Positions 1-7,257 of a stretch of DNA of 64,000 nucleotides are shown here, piece after piece; position 1 is the stretch's first letter, and each line of letters opens with the position of its first letter. A program made the position numbers and the translations under genes. Below the pieces are notes generated by a model that was not told the DNA's origin, did no database searches, and saw only the letters and a program-made list of their open reading frames with translations. Location of the stretch: positions 1 to 64,000 of the forward strand of contig JARWZU010000011.1 in the NCBI GenBank assembly GCA_029866215.1, given 5' to 3'. The DNA comes from Akkermansiaceae bacterium (GTDB taxonomy: Bacteria; Verrucomicrobiota; Verrucomicrobiia; Verrucomicrobiales; Akkermansiaceae).

Positions 1-128
1 CAGAACGGCTCAAGGTCCATGCGAGTTGATGCCAAGGTTCGTACAGAACGGCCCAAGGTGCGTGTAAATGGGCCTCTAGGTTTGCACAAAACGGCACGAG
101 GTATGTGTAAACTCACCCTAGGTGCGTG
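1..128. repeat. Degenerate tandem repeat, ~21.5-bp period (43-bp higher-order unit)
   Basis: Six AGGT-centred units lie at 13, 35, 56, 78, 99 and 120, spaced 22, 21, 22, 21 and 21 bp. Odd-numbered units start with a variant of CAGAACGGCYCAAGGT. Even-numbered units differ from them, so pairs form three 43-bp higher-order copies (1-43, 44-86, 87-128). The array is cut by the window edge, so its full length is unknown. It ends at a small perfect hairpin (ACGCCG, 3-nt loop, CGGCGT) at 138-152. The period is about two helical turns, which would put each unit on the same DNA face. Function is unknown. The sequence stays open in one frame to about 180, so a coding repeat cannot be excluded. Confidence 0.75.
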
Positions 129-461
129 TAAAACCGCACGCCGCCCCGGCGTAAATCAGCTAACTCCAGCCACTTGCGGAAATTGATCTGCCGCCAGCTT
201 TGCAGCTTCCCTCTTCCCTATGGAGCAGCGGAATCCGTCCGCTGTGCCGCTGGAAAGCCGATTGAAGTGGTGAGTTTTGAATCGAAATGCATAGAAGGGG
301 AGGTCGCAGAGAGATCCGGAGAGGTGTTTTGATCCCCAATCTCCAATCCTCAACATCTTGTAAAATATGCCGCTTTTAAGCGCGTAAATCTTCAGATCCG
401 TCGATTTGCACTCAATCATTCACGTGAAGCTGCAATTTTTTCGTTGGCTTGGCCGCACGTT
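129..461. other. Stretch without a convincing gene
   Basis: This lies between the left-edge repeat array and the first accessory gene. It contains the small hairpin at 138-152. The only sizeable open frame (minus strand, 156-419) gives an unconvincing composition and has no recognisable domain. Nothing else is supported. Confidence 0.5.
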
Positions 462-533
462 GATTTACAAAGGTGGAAACTATAAAGTGGGTGGATATCT
501 CCTCCACTTTTGTAGGTAAACAACAAGTTCGAC
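462..533. repeat. Imperfect palindrome, possible degenerate attC-like site
   Basis: The left arm at 462-477 (GATTTACAAAGGTGGA) pairs with the right arm at about 508-526 (TCCACTTTTGTAGGTAAAC), with two extra bases on the right arm and a ~30-nt loop. The right side ends in GTTCGAC at 527-533, 11 bp before the ATG at 538. This matches the spacing between the right end of the two better attC-like sites and the next start codon. The left outer box does not match. Weak call. Confidence 0.3.
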
Positions 534-537
534 ACAA

Positions 538-1245
538 ATGCAATTCCTCACTATGATTGTTTTCGCTTCCGTTGGTGGCCTCGCGCTGGGAGGCGAAATG
601 AACGCTGCTGAACGTGTCACGATACCTCGAACGCTTGAGCACACAGTCACATCCTATGAGAAAAGTAGCACTGGGCCCGAGCATTCTAGATTCAGGTATC
701 CGGATGGACTCTGGGTCGATATTACGCCTCTCAAAGATGCAACGGTTGTCAATTTCTTCGGTGCATACCCATCACTAAGCCTGTTTTCAAACCAAGTTCA
801 CAAGCTGGTCAAGTCAGGCGCATCACCTACTAATGAGAACACACCGCTACTCCCGGGCGCGAACAGTTCACGATACATCTTCGGTCAGGTAGCAAGTCAT
901 TCGAACGCCGGGTTTAAGGGCTTTAGCTACATGGCTCAATATACTCAAGGCCCAGGTGACCACTCACTAAAAAACGAGGACCTTTACTGGACACTCCAAG
1001 GGCTGATTTATTCTTCCGATGGAGAGAAACTTTTCGTAGTAAGAGCAGGAATGTCTGTCTCCCACGAATCGCTTAGGACGAAGCGACCCTACACGGACGG
1101 ATCAACCGAAACATTAAAGGGCGAGAATCAAGCATTAAGCGCTTTGGATACAAAAGGATTTACTCCTTCGATCGAAGGGGCAGTGGCGCGACTTTTAGAG
1201 GTGATCAAACTTGTCGAACAAGCCGGCGCATCCAACGGCGGGTAA
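538..1245 (+). CDS. Exported hypothetical protein, first gene of a putative cassette array
   Basis: A 235-residue protein of no family I recognise. The first ~25 residues are hydrophobic and end near AERV, which looks like a Sec signal peptide, so a periplasmic or outer-membrane location is inferred. The rest is soluble and aromatic-rich with no cysteine pairs. Start: the ATG at 538 puts the signal peptide at the very N-terminus. Its last codons lie inside an attC-like palindrome (1213-1301), as expected of an integron cassette gene whose stop falls in the left half of attC. Codon and base composition look less GC-rich than the housekeeping genes to the right. Probably a mobile cassette gene of unknown role. 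Confidence 0.6.
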   Translation: MQFLTMIVFASVGGLALGGEMNAAERVTIPRTLEHTVTSYEKSSTGPEHSRFRYPDGLWVDITPLKDATVVNFFGAYPSLSLFSNQVHKLVKSGASPTNENTPLLPGANSSRYIFGQVASHSNAGFKGFSYMAQYTQGPGDHSLKNEDLYWTLQGLIYSSDGEKLFVVRAGMSVSHESLRTKRPYTDGSTETLKGENQALSALDTKGFTPSIEGAVARLLEVIKLVEQAGASNGG

Positions 1246-1301
1246 CGTCATTCTTTGAATCCAGACTTCCATTCCCGCCGTGCATGTGCTCATCGTTCTC
1301 C
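1213..1301 (+). repeat. attC-like recombination site 1
   Basis: Imperfect palindrome of 89 bp. Left outer box GTCGAAC, 5-nt spacer AAGCC, then an arm containing GCGCAT and ACGGCGGG. Right side CCCGCCGT, ATGTGC, 5-nt spacer TCATC, outer box GTTCTCC. Both the layout (outer box, unpaired 5-nt spacer, inner box, loop) and the length fit integron attC sites. The outer boxes depart from the usual RYYYAAC/GTTRRRY consensus. Site 2 has the same spacers and nearly the same outer boxes. Confidence 0.6.
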
Positions 1302-1307
1302 AAAGAA

Positions 1308-1682
1308 ATGAAGATCCCACCATACCTCACGCTTCTGCTGACCAGCCTGATTTTCATGTCATGCCAGCCCAAGAGCTCTGAACAAGTGCCTACGCCAGAA
1401 GCCACCTCAGCCTCGAAGAAAATTCCAAGCCCATCCAAAGCGAAGGAGGTGAATCGCTACGAATTTGTCGAGAGTGAGATACTGAGTCATCCTGAAGACG
1501 AGATAGGTTTCAACCATCTTTACATGGGTAGTCTGGATGGCTTCGATTATGTTTCCGTTCGATCCAATAAATACCGGATTCCGAGTGATCAGCTTGAACT
1601 GGAGCGTAGTTTTCCTCTGACCCAAGATGCGGCGAAGTGGATTCACATGCGGATACACTTTTCCCGCGTCAAATATCAATAG
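1308..1682 (+). CDS. Small putative lipoprotein, second cassette gene
   Basis: A 124-residue protein. I start it at the ATG at 1308 (MKIPPYLT...) rather than an in-frame ATG 24 bp upstream, because this gives a typical lipoprotein signal: two N-terminal charges, a hydrophobic stretch LLLTSLIF, then MSC as lipobox with Cys19 or so as the lipidated residue. A Ser/Thr/Pro/Lys-rich linker follows, then a ~75-residue domain with no family I recognise. The start codon is 13 bp after the outer box of attC-like site 1, as in integron cassettes. An attC-like site follows the stop by 2 bp. Function unknown; likely membrane-anchored. Confidence 0.6.
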   Translation: MKIPPYLTLLLTSLIFMSCQPKSSEQVPTPEATSASKKIPSPSKAKEVNRYEFVESEILSHPEDEIGFNHLYMGSLDGFDYVSVRSNKYRIPSDQLELERSFPLTQDAAKWIHMRIHFSRVKYQ

Positions 1683-1684
1683 AT

Positions 1685-1812
1685 GAAGAACAAGCCGCGT
1701 CATGACAGCCACTACTAGCCGCCCTGTTTCGATGGTTTCCCGTAATTACAACACTAACCCCGTGATCGACGTGCGCCGCCGCTGGTAGTGGTGCATGCGC
1801 TCATCGTTCTGC
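1685..1812 (+). repeat. attC-like recombination site 2
   Basis: Imperfect palindrome of 128 bp. Left: GAAGAAC, spacer AAGCC, then GCG(t)CATG(a)CA(g)CCACTAC. Right, read as reverse complement: GCAGAAC, spacer GATGA, then GCGCATGCACCACTACCAGC. The arms pair over more than 17 positions with three extrahelical bases on the left arm only, a hallmark of attC hairpins. Spacers and outer boxes match site 1. It sits between two unrelated same-strand genes. Confidence 0.65.
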
Positions 1813-1818
1813 CAAGAA

Positions 1819-2334
1819 ATGAAGACTTTCGCGATCACCGTCTTCGCGCTCGCACTACTGTCCGGCATCCTAGCTCAAGGAAGCTTGGGACACGCGATTA
1901 TCGTTATGAGCGCGTTTCTCTACATCGGAGGCCCATTGACACTATTTTTGGTTCTCTGGCTCATGATCGGCTTGAAGCGCAGCGGTGGAATACCCCCTGG
2001 ATGGCGCAAGACCTCGACCATCTCAGCGATGATCGGCGGAGGCCTGATCCTATCTTTCGGGACGGGTTCGCTGATTCATTACTGGGAGATTCGCAAGGTG
2101 AGGCAGTTCGTTGAAGCGACTGTTCCTTTCCTCGACGAATATCACCACAAGAACGGCACCTATCCATCGACACTAGAGGAGCTGGGCATTTCATCGATAC
2201 CGAAGGTTCTCCGAGAGTCCGGCGGTTACTCCTCAACCCAGAATACATTCAGATTCGAGTATTGGGATGAGGCAGGGATGATGGATGGCTATGACTTCAG
2301 CAGCTCAACACGTGAATGGATCTACTTCGACTAA
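1819..2334 (+). CDS. Membrane protein with pseudopilin-like C-terminal motif, third cassette gene
   Basis: A 171-residue protein started at ATG 1819, 13 bp after the outer box of attC-like site 2; an ATG 24 bp upstream lies inside that site. Three hydrophobic segments (about residues 5-20, 25-50 and 65-85) are followed by a soluble C-terminal domain. That domain carries a Y-x5-GTYP-x2-LEEL motif, resembling the segment that follows the helix in GspG-type pseudopilins and related small domains; this resemblance is inference from motif only. The leader is almost identical to that of the gene before it (14 bp around the start codon). The stop is followed within ~20 bp by IS30-type sequence, so any attC after this gene is lost. 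Confidence 0.6.
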   Translation: MKTFAITVFALALLSGILAQGSLGHAIIVMSAFLYIGGPLTLFLVLWLMIGLKRSGGIPPGWRKTSTISAMIGGGLILSFGTGSLIHYWEIRKVRQFVEATVPFLDEYHHKNGTYPSTLEELGISSIPKVLRESGGYSSTQNTFRFEYWDEAGMMDGYDFSSSTREWIYFD

Positions 2335-2350
2335 TAAAAGACGAATAGTT

Positions 2351-2890
2351 TCAAGGTTGAAGTGCGACAACAGGTAATTGATAGTATATCTCGTTCGGAG
2401 TCTTGAATCCGAGGCGTTTCCTGGGTCGATTGTTGAGTGTTTTGGTAATTCGGGTGCATGTAGACTGCGCCAGATCATCAAGCGGCATTCCCTTTGGTAG
2501 ATATTGTCTGATTAAGCCATTGGTGTTCTCGTTGGTCCCTCGTTCCTATGCGTGATGGGGTAATGCAAAGTAGATATTCGTTTCCAAGGCCTTCTCTATC
2601 CGGCGGTATCTATGTAATTCGCCGCCATTGTCAGAGGTGATGGTTTTGGTTCGATCTTTTTCCCTTTTAAGCAATTTGATGGTCCGCTTCTCGGTCTGCT
2701 CCTTGATAATCCGCTTGAGCTTTCCAATGCGAACGAGGCCACTACACCTCTCCACAATGGTGAGTATTCCGGCCTTTGTCGTCCCGTGGACCGTATCGAT
2801 CTCCCAGTCACCGATCCGTGAGCGCCGTTCGACCACGGCAGGCCGTTCACCAATCATTTTCTTGGCTGCGAGGCAACAAGCGGCGCGCAT
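2351..2890 (-). pseudogene. IS30-family transposase remnant with internal amber codon
   Basis: The minus-strand frame contains the IS30 core: GDWEIDTVHG (first catalytic Asp), TSDNGGE (second Asp). After an in-frame TAG at 2546-2548 the same frame continues with ERGTNENTNG (catalytic Glu region) and IRQYLPKGM, through to a TGA at 2351. In IS30 proteins a Trp codon normally stands where the TAG is, so a TGG-to-TAG nonsense change is inferred. The N-terminal half (HTH region, roughly 190 residues) is missing: similarity stops near 2880, just before an unrelated gene. No right-hand inverted repeat was found. The element is dead. Confidence 0.85.
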
Positions 2891-2949
2891 TGGGGGGCTG
2901 AATGTGCTCGACTTGAATCCATTGGGTGGGTTTTCATTTCATCACCGAT

Positions 2950-3609
2950 ATGAGCAAAGAGAAAGCAAGTCCCGCCGATGATTCCGCCGCCCCTGCGAAG
3001 GGTGCCTCCCCTCGTGCCCGCAAGGTGGCAACGCCGCGGCCGAAAAAAGTGGCAAAGGTGGAAGCTGCTGCAGATGTGGTCCCTGAGCCAGCGAGCATTC
3101 CATTTCCGCCAGCGCCGAAGCGTCGGGTTGAGCCGGCGAGTGAGTCTGCCCCGAGTCAGACGGAAGCGAGCGCGTCAGCGAGTCCAAGTGACTGGCCTGA
3201 GCCCGAGGCGGAGTCGGCAGGCGGTGCGTCTTCGACGTCCGAGGGTGGCAAACGGAAACGCCGCCGCCGCAAGGGCAAGGGGCAGTCGGGTGGCGCGCCG
3301 AACCAAGCAAGCGCGGCTCATGGTGAGGGATCTTCGGCGGCAGTCGCATTGCCCGTGGAGGTCAAATCGGCCGAGTCGGGCCAAGAGCAACGCCAGCGCC
3401 CGGCACCGCAGCAGGTGGCCCAGCAGCCTTCGCCGCATCGTCCCAAGATTGACCCTGAGTTGCTGACCAAGATGGCTTGGAAAATTTATTTGGCAGAGAT
3501 CGGCGAGGAGGGGGTTGCGTTGATTGGTGACAACGATGCCAAGGAACTCTCGCGACGTTGCTACCGGCTGGCCGAGATTTTCATCGAAGAACAGTCGCGC
3601 AGGCGTTGA
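2950..3609 (+). CDS. Low-complexity Ala/Pro/Ser-rich basic protein
   Basis: A 219-residue protein, started at ATG 2950 (MSKEKAS...) rather than an upstream in-frame start. Residues ~1-155 are disordered and Ala/Pro/Ser/Glu-rich, with Lys/Arg clusters including KRKRRRRKGKG near residue 105, suggesting nucleic-acid contact. The C-terminal ~60 residues look folded and helical, with KIDPELLTKMAWKIYLAEI and a basic tail. I do not recognise a named family. It opens the stable chromosomal block right after the IS30 remnant, so it may mark the right border of the accessory patch. It has its own frame and strand continuity with the genes that follow, but a 66-bp gap separates them. Confidence 0.6.
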   Translation: MSKEKASPADDSAAPAKGASPRARKVATPRPKKVAKVEAAADVVPEPASIPFPPAPKRRVEPASESAPSQTEASASASPSDWPEPEAESAGGASSTSEGGKRKRRRRKGKGQSGGAPNQASAAHGEGSSAAVALPVEVKSAESGQEQRQRPAPQQVAQQPSPHRPKIDPELLTKMAWKIYLAEIGEEGVALIGDNDAKELSRRCYRLAEIFIEEQSRRR

Positions 3610-3675
3610 TGGGTGCTGATTGGCGGGCGGTTTCTTCCGCTTGCTTCCGTCCTGCCGCACGCTAGGTTGACGTGA

Positions 3676-5184
3676 ATGAATCGTAGGGCCAGAAGACACA
3701 AGAAGTCGGGTGGAAACCGTTGGCTTGGTAGGGGATTTGCGTGGTTCGTGGTGCTCTCACTGGTTCTATTAGGTGTAGGCTATGGGATGCTGCGGAGCTA
3801 TTTGCGGAGTGATGCGTTCCGGCAATTTTTATCGGCAGAAGTTAGTAAAACTGCGGGGGTGAGTGGCGAATTCGCGCCATTTCGTTGGGATGGATTGGCG
3901 GTCGATACCGATGGGTTTGAAGCGAAGGGTGCGGGTTGGGTCACGGCGTTGCGTGCGGATGATTTGCGAACCGAGGTGGGTTTGGGTGAGGTGCGGAGAG
4001 GCGTCTGGCAGATTCGGGAATCGAGCGTCCGTCAGTTGGAGCTGGCCATTGACGCGAGGAAATCCATGGCAATTGAGGGAAAGCCGGTGATGCCAAATCT
4101 GTTTGGCGCGCCACCGGTAAAGCGTTCCCCATGGCTGCCCAGTGAAGTCGAACTTCAGGGGATCAATGTCGGGAAATTGGTGGTTCGTGCGGCCCTCGAT
4201 GCGGGCGTGGCGACTGTGGCTGGTGTGGAGTTGCGAGTCACCCAAGCCGGTGCGAAGCATGCGTATCGCGCGCAAGCCATGGGTGGCACGATTCGGTTGC
4301 CTTTTGAAAAGGCCCCAGAGTTATCATTGGACCAAGTTCGGCTGAGTTATCAGGACCAACAAGTTTTCCTAACCGATTTAACCATGGGAGTCTGGGGTTC
4401 TGGGCGGATCCAGTCGAGCGGCGAGTGGGACATGGAAGCGGAAAAATTTTCCATGCAGGGAGACATCACTGGGATCAAGTGTGAGAATTTATTGAATGAG
4501 AACTGGGCCAAGCGGTTGTCTGGCGACGTGCGTTCCAATTTTATCGTCGATCAGCGCGGAGGTCGTGCGGGGGGGATGCGTGCGAGTGGTCATCTGGTGG
4601 TTCAGAATGGGGTGCTGACGGCCCTGCCGATCCTTGATGCCATGGCGGCTTATGCCGATACGCGGCGGTTCAGAGTTCTTACCCTGAGTGACGCTCAAAC
4701 CGACTGGCAGTGGCAAAAGGATGAGCTCAAACTCACCAAGCTCGTGATTGCAAGTGAAGGGCTGGTGCGGCTGGAGGGGGGGATTCAAATCCGCGGGAAC
4801 CAACTGGATGGATCATTTCGGCTGGGGATTGCACCTGGCACGCTTGCGACCATTCCCGGGGCGGAATCCGAGGTCTTCGTGCCGGGAGAGCGTGGGCTTT
4901 TGTGGACCTCGCTTCGCATCACTGGCACCGTGGACAACCCCAAGGAGGACCTGACCGACCGACTCGTCGCCGCGGCAGGCATCCGGATGTTTGAGCAATT
5001 ACCCAAGAGCGGAGAAAAAGTGATCAAATTTGCCCAGTCCATCCTCGGCGGGTCCTCGCCAACAGCGGGCGAAGACAGTGCCGAGGCGAATGAGCAAAGC
5101 GAAAAGGTTATTAAGGAGGTAAATGGTTTACTCCAAGGGTTGCTCGATGGAGGCCTGCGCAAGCGGCAGAAGGAGGAGCCATGA
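3676..5184 (+). CDS. AsmA-like single-span membrane protein
   Basis: A 502-residue protein with a very basic N-terminus (MNRRARRHKK), one transmembrane segment at about residues 20-40, and a long beta-rich extracytoplasmic part. The layout resembles the AsmA/DUF3971 group, whose members help lipid or outer-membrane protein assembly in Gram-negative envelopes. The C-terminus (about 450-502) is acidic then helical. The assignment rests on layout and on repeated short beta motifs such as GSGRIQSSGEWDME, not on a catalytic motif. Its stop overlaps the next start by 4 bp (ATGA), so it is probably translationally coupled to the GT2 glycosyltransferase and may share an envelope role. Confidence 0.55.
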   Translation: MNRRARRHKKSGGNRWLGRGFAWFVVLSLVLLGVGYGMLRSYLRSDAFRQFLSAEVSKTAGVSGEFAPFRWDGLAVDTDGFEAKGAGWVTALRADDLRTEVGLGEVRRGVWQIRESSVRQLELAIDARKSMAIEGKPVMPNLFGAPPVKRSPWLPSEVELQGINVGKLVVRAALDAGVATVAGVELRVTQAGAKHAYRAQAMGGTIRLPFEKAPELSLDQVRLSYQDQQVFLTDLTMGVWGSGRIQSSGEWDMEAEKFSMQGDITGIKCENLLNENWAKRLSGDVRSNFIVDQRGGRAGGMRASGHLVVQNGVLTALPILDAMAAYADTRRFRVLTLSDAQTDWQWQKDELKLTKLVIASEGLVRLEGGIQIRGNQLDGSFRLGIAPGTLATIPGAESEVFVPGERGLLWTSLRITGTVDNPKEDLTDRLVAAAGIRMFEQLPKSGEKVIKFAQSILGGSSPTAGEDSAEANEQSEKVIKEVNGLLQGLLDGGLRKRQKEEP

Positions 5185-5900
5185 GTCCTCGGATCTCGCT
5201 CATCATCCCGGCGCACAATGAGGCTGCGTTTTTACCAAGTTGCCTCGCTGCGGTGGGGCGGGCGTCGGAGCGCGTTGCTGGCGGGGTGGAGATCATTGTA
5301 ATCCTCAATCGCTGCAGCGATGAGACCGAGCAAATCGCGCGGGATCATGGCTGTGCGATCGTCCGCGAGGATGCCAAGAACCTCTCGATCATCCGCAATG
5401 CCGGTGCGGCAGCGGCTAGAGGCGAGGTGCTCGTCACTTGTGATGCCGACAGTCGGATGCACCCGGACAGTTTTGTCGAGATTCTCAAGCGCCTCGATTC
5501 GGGGCGTGTCATTGGCGGTGGCGCGGTCGTCTTGCCGGAACGGTGGTCACTGGGCATCGTCGCAAGTGGGCTGTCGATCTTACCTTACCTTGCCTTTACG
5601 GGGGTCAGTTTCGGATTGTTTTGGTGTTGTAAGCGGGATTTTGACGCGATCGGTGGTTTCGATCCGCGCTTGGTTTCGGTCGAGGACATTGATTTCGCGC
5701 AGCGGTTGAAAGCACATGGCCGCAAAACCGGGCGCTCGTGGGGGACCTTGGTTCGGACTCCGCTGGTGACGTCATGCCGGAAATTTGATCAATTTGGCGA
5801 TGCCTATCTTTTTTGGAATCCCCGCTTCGTGCGCAAGGTCTTCCTAGGCACCGACCGGGAAGCCGCCGACCATTTTTGGTACGACGTCAGGGCAAAGTGA
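5181..5900 (+). CDS. Family 2 glycosyltransferase
   Basis: A 239-residue protein with the GT-A fold signatures of family 2: N-terminal SLIIPAHNEAAFLPSCL, an Asp in VEIIVILNRCSDET, and the CDADSRMHP metal-binding DxD-type motif near residue 93. GGFDPRLVSVEDIDFAQRL near residue 160 matches the GxxE/D acceptor-side motif. It would transfer a sugar from a nucleotide donor in the cytoplasm; the acceptor is unknown. A hydrophobic stretch around residues 125-150 may associate with the membrane. It overlaps the AsmA-like gene by 4 bp, so the two are co-transcribed. The length is typical of small stand-alone GT2 enzymes. Confidence 0.85.
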   Translation: MSPRISLIIPAHNEAAFLPSCLAAVGRASERVAGGVEIIVILNRCSDETEQIARDHGCAIVREDAKNLSIIRNAGAAAARGEVLVTCDADSRMHPDSFVEILKRLDSGRVIGGGAVVLPERWSLGIVASGLSILPYLAFTGVSFGLFWCCKRDFDAIGGFDPRLVSVEDIDFAQRLKAHGRKTGRSWGTLVRTPLVTSCRKFDQFGDAYLFWNPRFVRKVFLGTDREAADHFWYDVRAK

Positions 5901-6061
5901 CGATTCTTTGAGGTCCACTGAGGTTTTGGCTTTCGGTGTTTATGACAGTTTCGTCACAATCGCCATGTTGGGGAGTAAAATATCTGCGCTTTCATCGTCG
6001 ATATCGCTTCGTGTTGGCATGAGTTCTGCACTCAACTCACGGGGGGCTTCCCCATAATTTC

Positions 6062-6748
6062 GTGATTTTGCATTCAAAAGTCAGTCATGCCAGCAGAGAG
6101 GCGGGCTTCTCGCTCGTTGAGATGTTGGCCGTGATTGCCATCACGGTGATTTTGCTGACGGCAGGGATTAGCCTCTTGGCGGGCACGGGGGTGCAATCTC
6201 GCAAGACCAGTTCGGATCTTCTTGCCGGGTTGATCGAACAGGCGCGTACGCTCGCGATCACCTCAAGGTCCTGCGTGGTGTTGGCGGTCGCGGAGCCGGG
6301 TGACCTTCCTGGGGACGACGAGAGATGCCGGCTTGGCCTTTTCAAAATCCCAGAGTGGCCTGATGGCGTTTCATCGCCCACCGCGCTGACGGGTGTCCAA
6401 GTCAGTCGTTGGCAAATCCTAGAGACGGGCATCGTGCTGCTTGCAGGAAGTGTCGGTGGCGTGATGAATCCAATCGACCAACCGGAGGTGACGCTGACCT
6501 ACGGGGGGGCGAAAAATCTCAGCGCAAAAGTCCACTTCATCGCGTTCAACACGCGTGGTCGACTTTGTTGTCCGGTAGATCCGACGGCGGTTGTTCAGCC
6601 AGCAATCGCCATGCGGATCGCTGAGGGTGGATATCGTGGCAGCCCGCGCAAGGCCGTCGCCAACTTGCGAGGTTCACAGCGAACCATTGCAGAAAACCGT
6701 TTACAAGTTGGGCGTGTCGTGGCGCGCCCTTACCGCATTGACGGATGA
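6062..6748 (+). CDS. Verru_Chthon cassette protein D (pseudopilin-like)
   Basis: A 228-residue protein with a class III (type IV pilin-like) leader: after ~15 residues comes AGFSLVEMLAVIAITVILL, with the Gly-Phe processing site and Glu+5, then a hydrophobic helix. It would be cut by a prepilin peptidase and held in the inner membrane. In Verru_Chthon cassettes protein D is a GspH/FimT-like member, and position and size here fit. The start is a GTG at 6062; no ATG lies close upstream. It overlaps the next gene by 4 bp. The cassette's function is unknown; a secretion or surface-structure role is inferred from pseudopilin features. Confidence 0.75.
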   Translation: MILHSKVSHASREAGFSLVEMLAVIAITVILLTAGISLLAGTGVQSRKTSSDLLAGLIEQARTLAITSRSCVVLAVAEPGDLPGDDERCRLGLFKIPEWPDGVSSPTALTGVQVSRWQILETGIVLLAGSVGGVMNPIDQPEVTLTYGGAKNLSAKVHFIAFNTRGRLCCPVDPTAVVQPAIAMRIAEGGYRGSPRKAVANLRGSQRTIAENRLQVGRVVARPYRIDG

Positions 6749-7257
6749 AAATTTTTCCACTGGCATCACCTAAGAACCGCGGCGTGTCACTGATTGAGGC
6801 AGTGATCGCGATGGGCGTTCTAGCCGTGGCGATTCCGGTGGTTTTTGGGGCATTGGCGAAGTCCGGCAGCAGTGGATTGGACTCGGAGGCGGAGACTCGA
6901 AGCACGTGGATTGTGCCGATTTGCGTGAATGAGATTGCAGCATCCCGCGATGCCAAGCCTGAATTTTTTACGACCACTGCGGTGGCGCAAGCGTTCCCTC
7001 CCACCGGCGAGGTTTGGGCCCTAGCATTTTCTCGGGAAGGCAAGGTGATCGGCAAGGTCAGCAAGAGCCTCTATGACGCAGGGCTCAAGCAGCTCGGCGG
7101 TCAAGAAGTCCGTTATGTGGCCACGCTCAGTGCTGTTGCTCCGACGGTGGTCACGGGGCCAGTTCCCATGCTTTCTGCGAAGATATCGCTGGAATATCCA
7201 TCCGCGGCACCTGCCGCGAAACGGCAGAAACTCGATTTTTATTCGCGCATTCCATGA
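6745..7257 (+). CDS. Verru_Chthon cassette protein B (pseudopilin-like)
   Basis: A 170-residue protein with a prepilin leader: MKIFPLASPKNRGVSLIEAVIAMGVLAVAIPVVF, with Gly-Val cleavage site, Glu+5 and a hydrophobic N-helix. The C-terminal part is short and soluble. It sits second in the cassette, and size and place match protein B of the Verru_Chthon set. It overlaps both neighbours by 4 bp (ATGA on each side), so translation is tightly coupled. Presumably it assembles with proteins A, C and D into a pseudopilus-like complex, but no experiment I know of shows what the complex does. Confidence 0.75.
   Translation: MKIFPLASPKNRGVSLIEAVIAMGVLAVAIPVVFGALAKSGSSGLDSEAETRSTWIVPICVNEIAASRDAKPEFFTTTAVAQAFPPTGEVWALAFSREGKVIGKVSKSLYDAGLKQLGGQEVRYVATLSAVAPTVVTGPVPMLSAKISLEYPSAAPAAKRQKLDFYSRIP

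Noticed and set aside
1-128. CRISPR array
   Set aside because: Units are degenerate, repeat and spacer are not distinguishable, period is ~21 bp, and no cas gene is near.
156-419. Minus-strand open frame of 87 residues near the left edge
   Set aside because: Composition is unlike the real genes here, no domain, no good start context, and it does not pair with an attC-like site on its strand.
412-684. Minus-strand open frame overlapping the first accessory gene
   Set aside because: It overlaps the coding strand of a gene with a clear signal peptide and has no features of its own.
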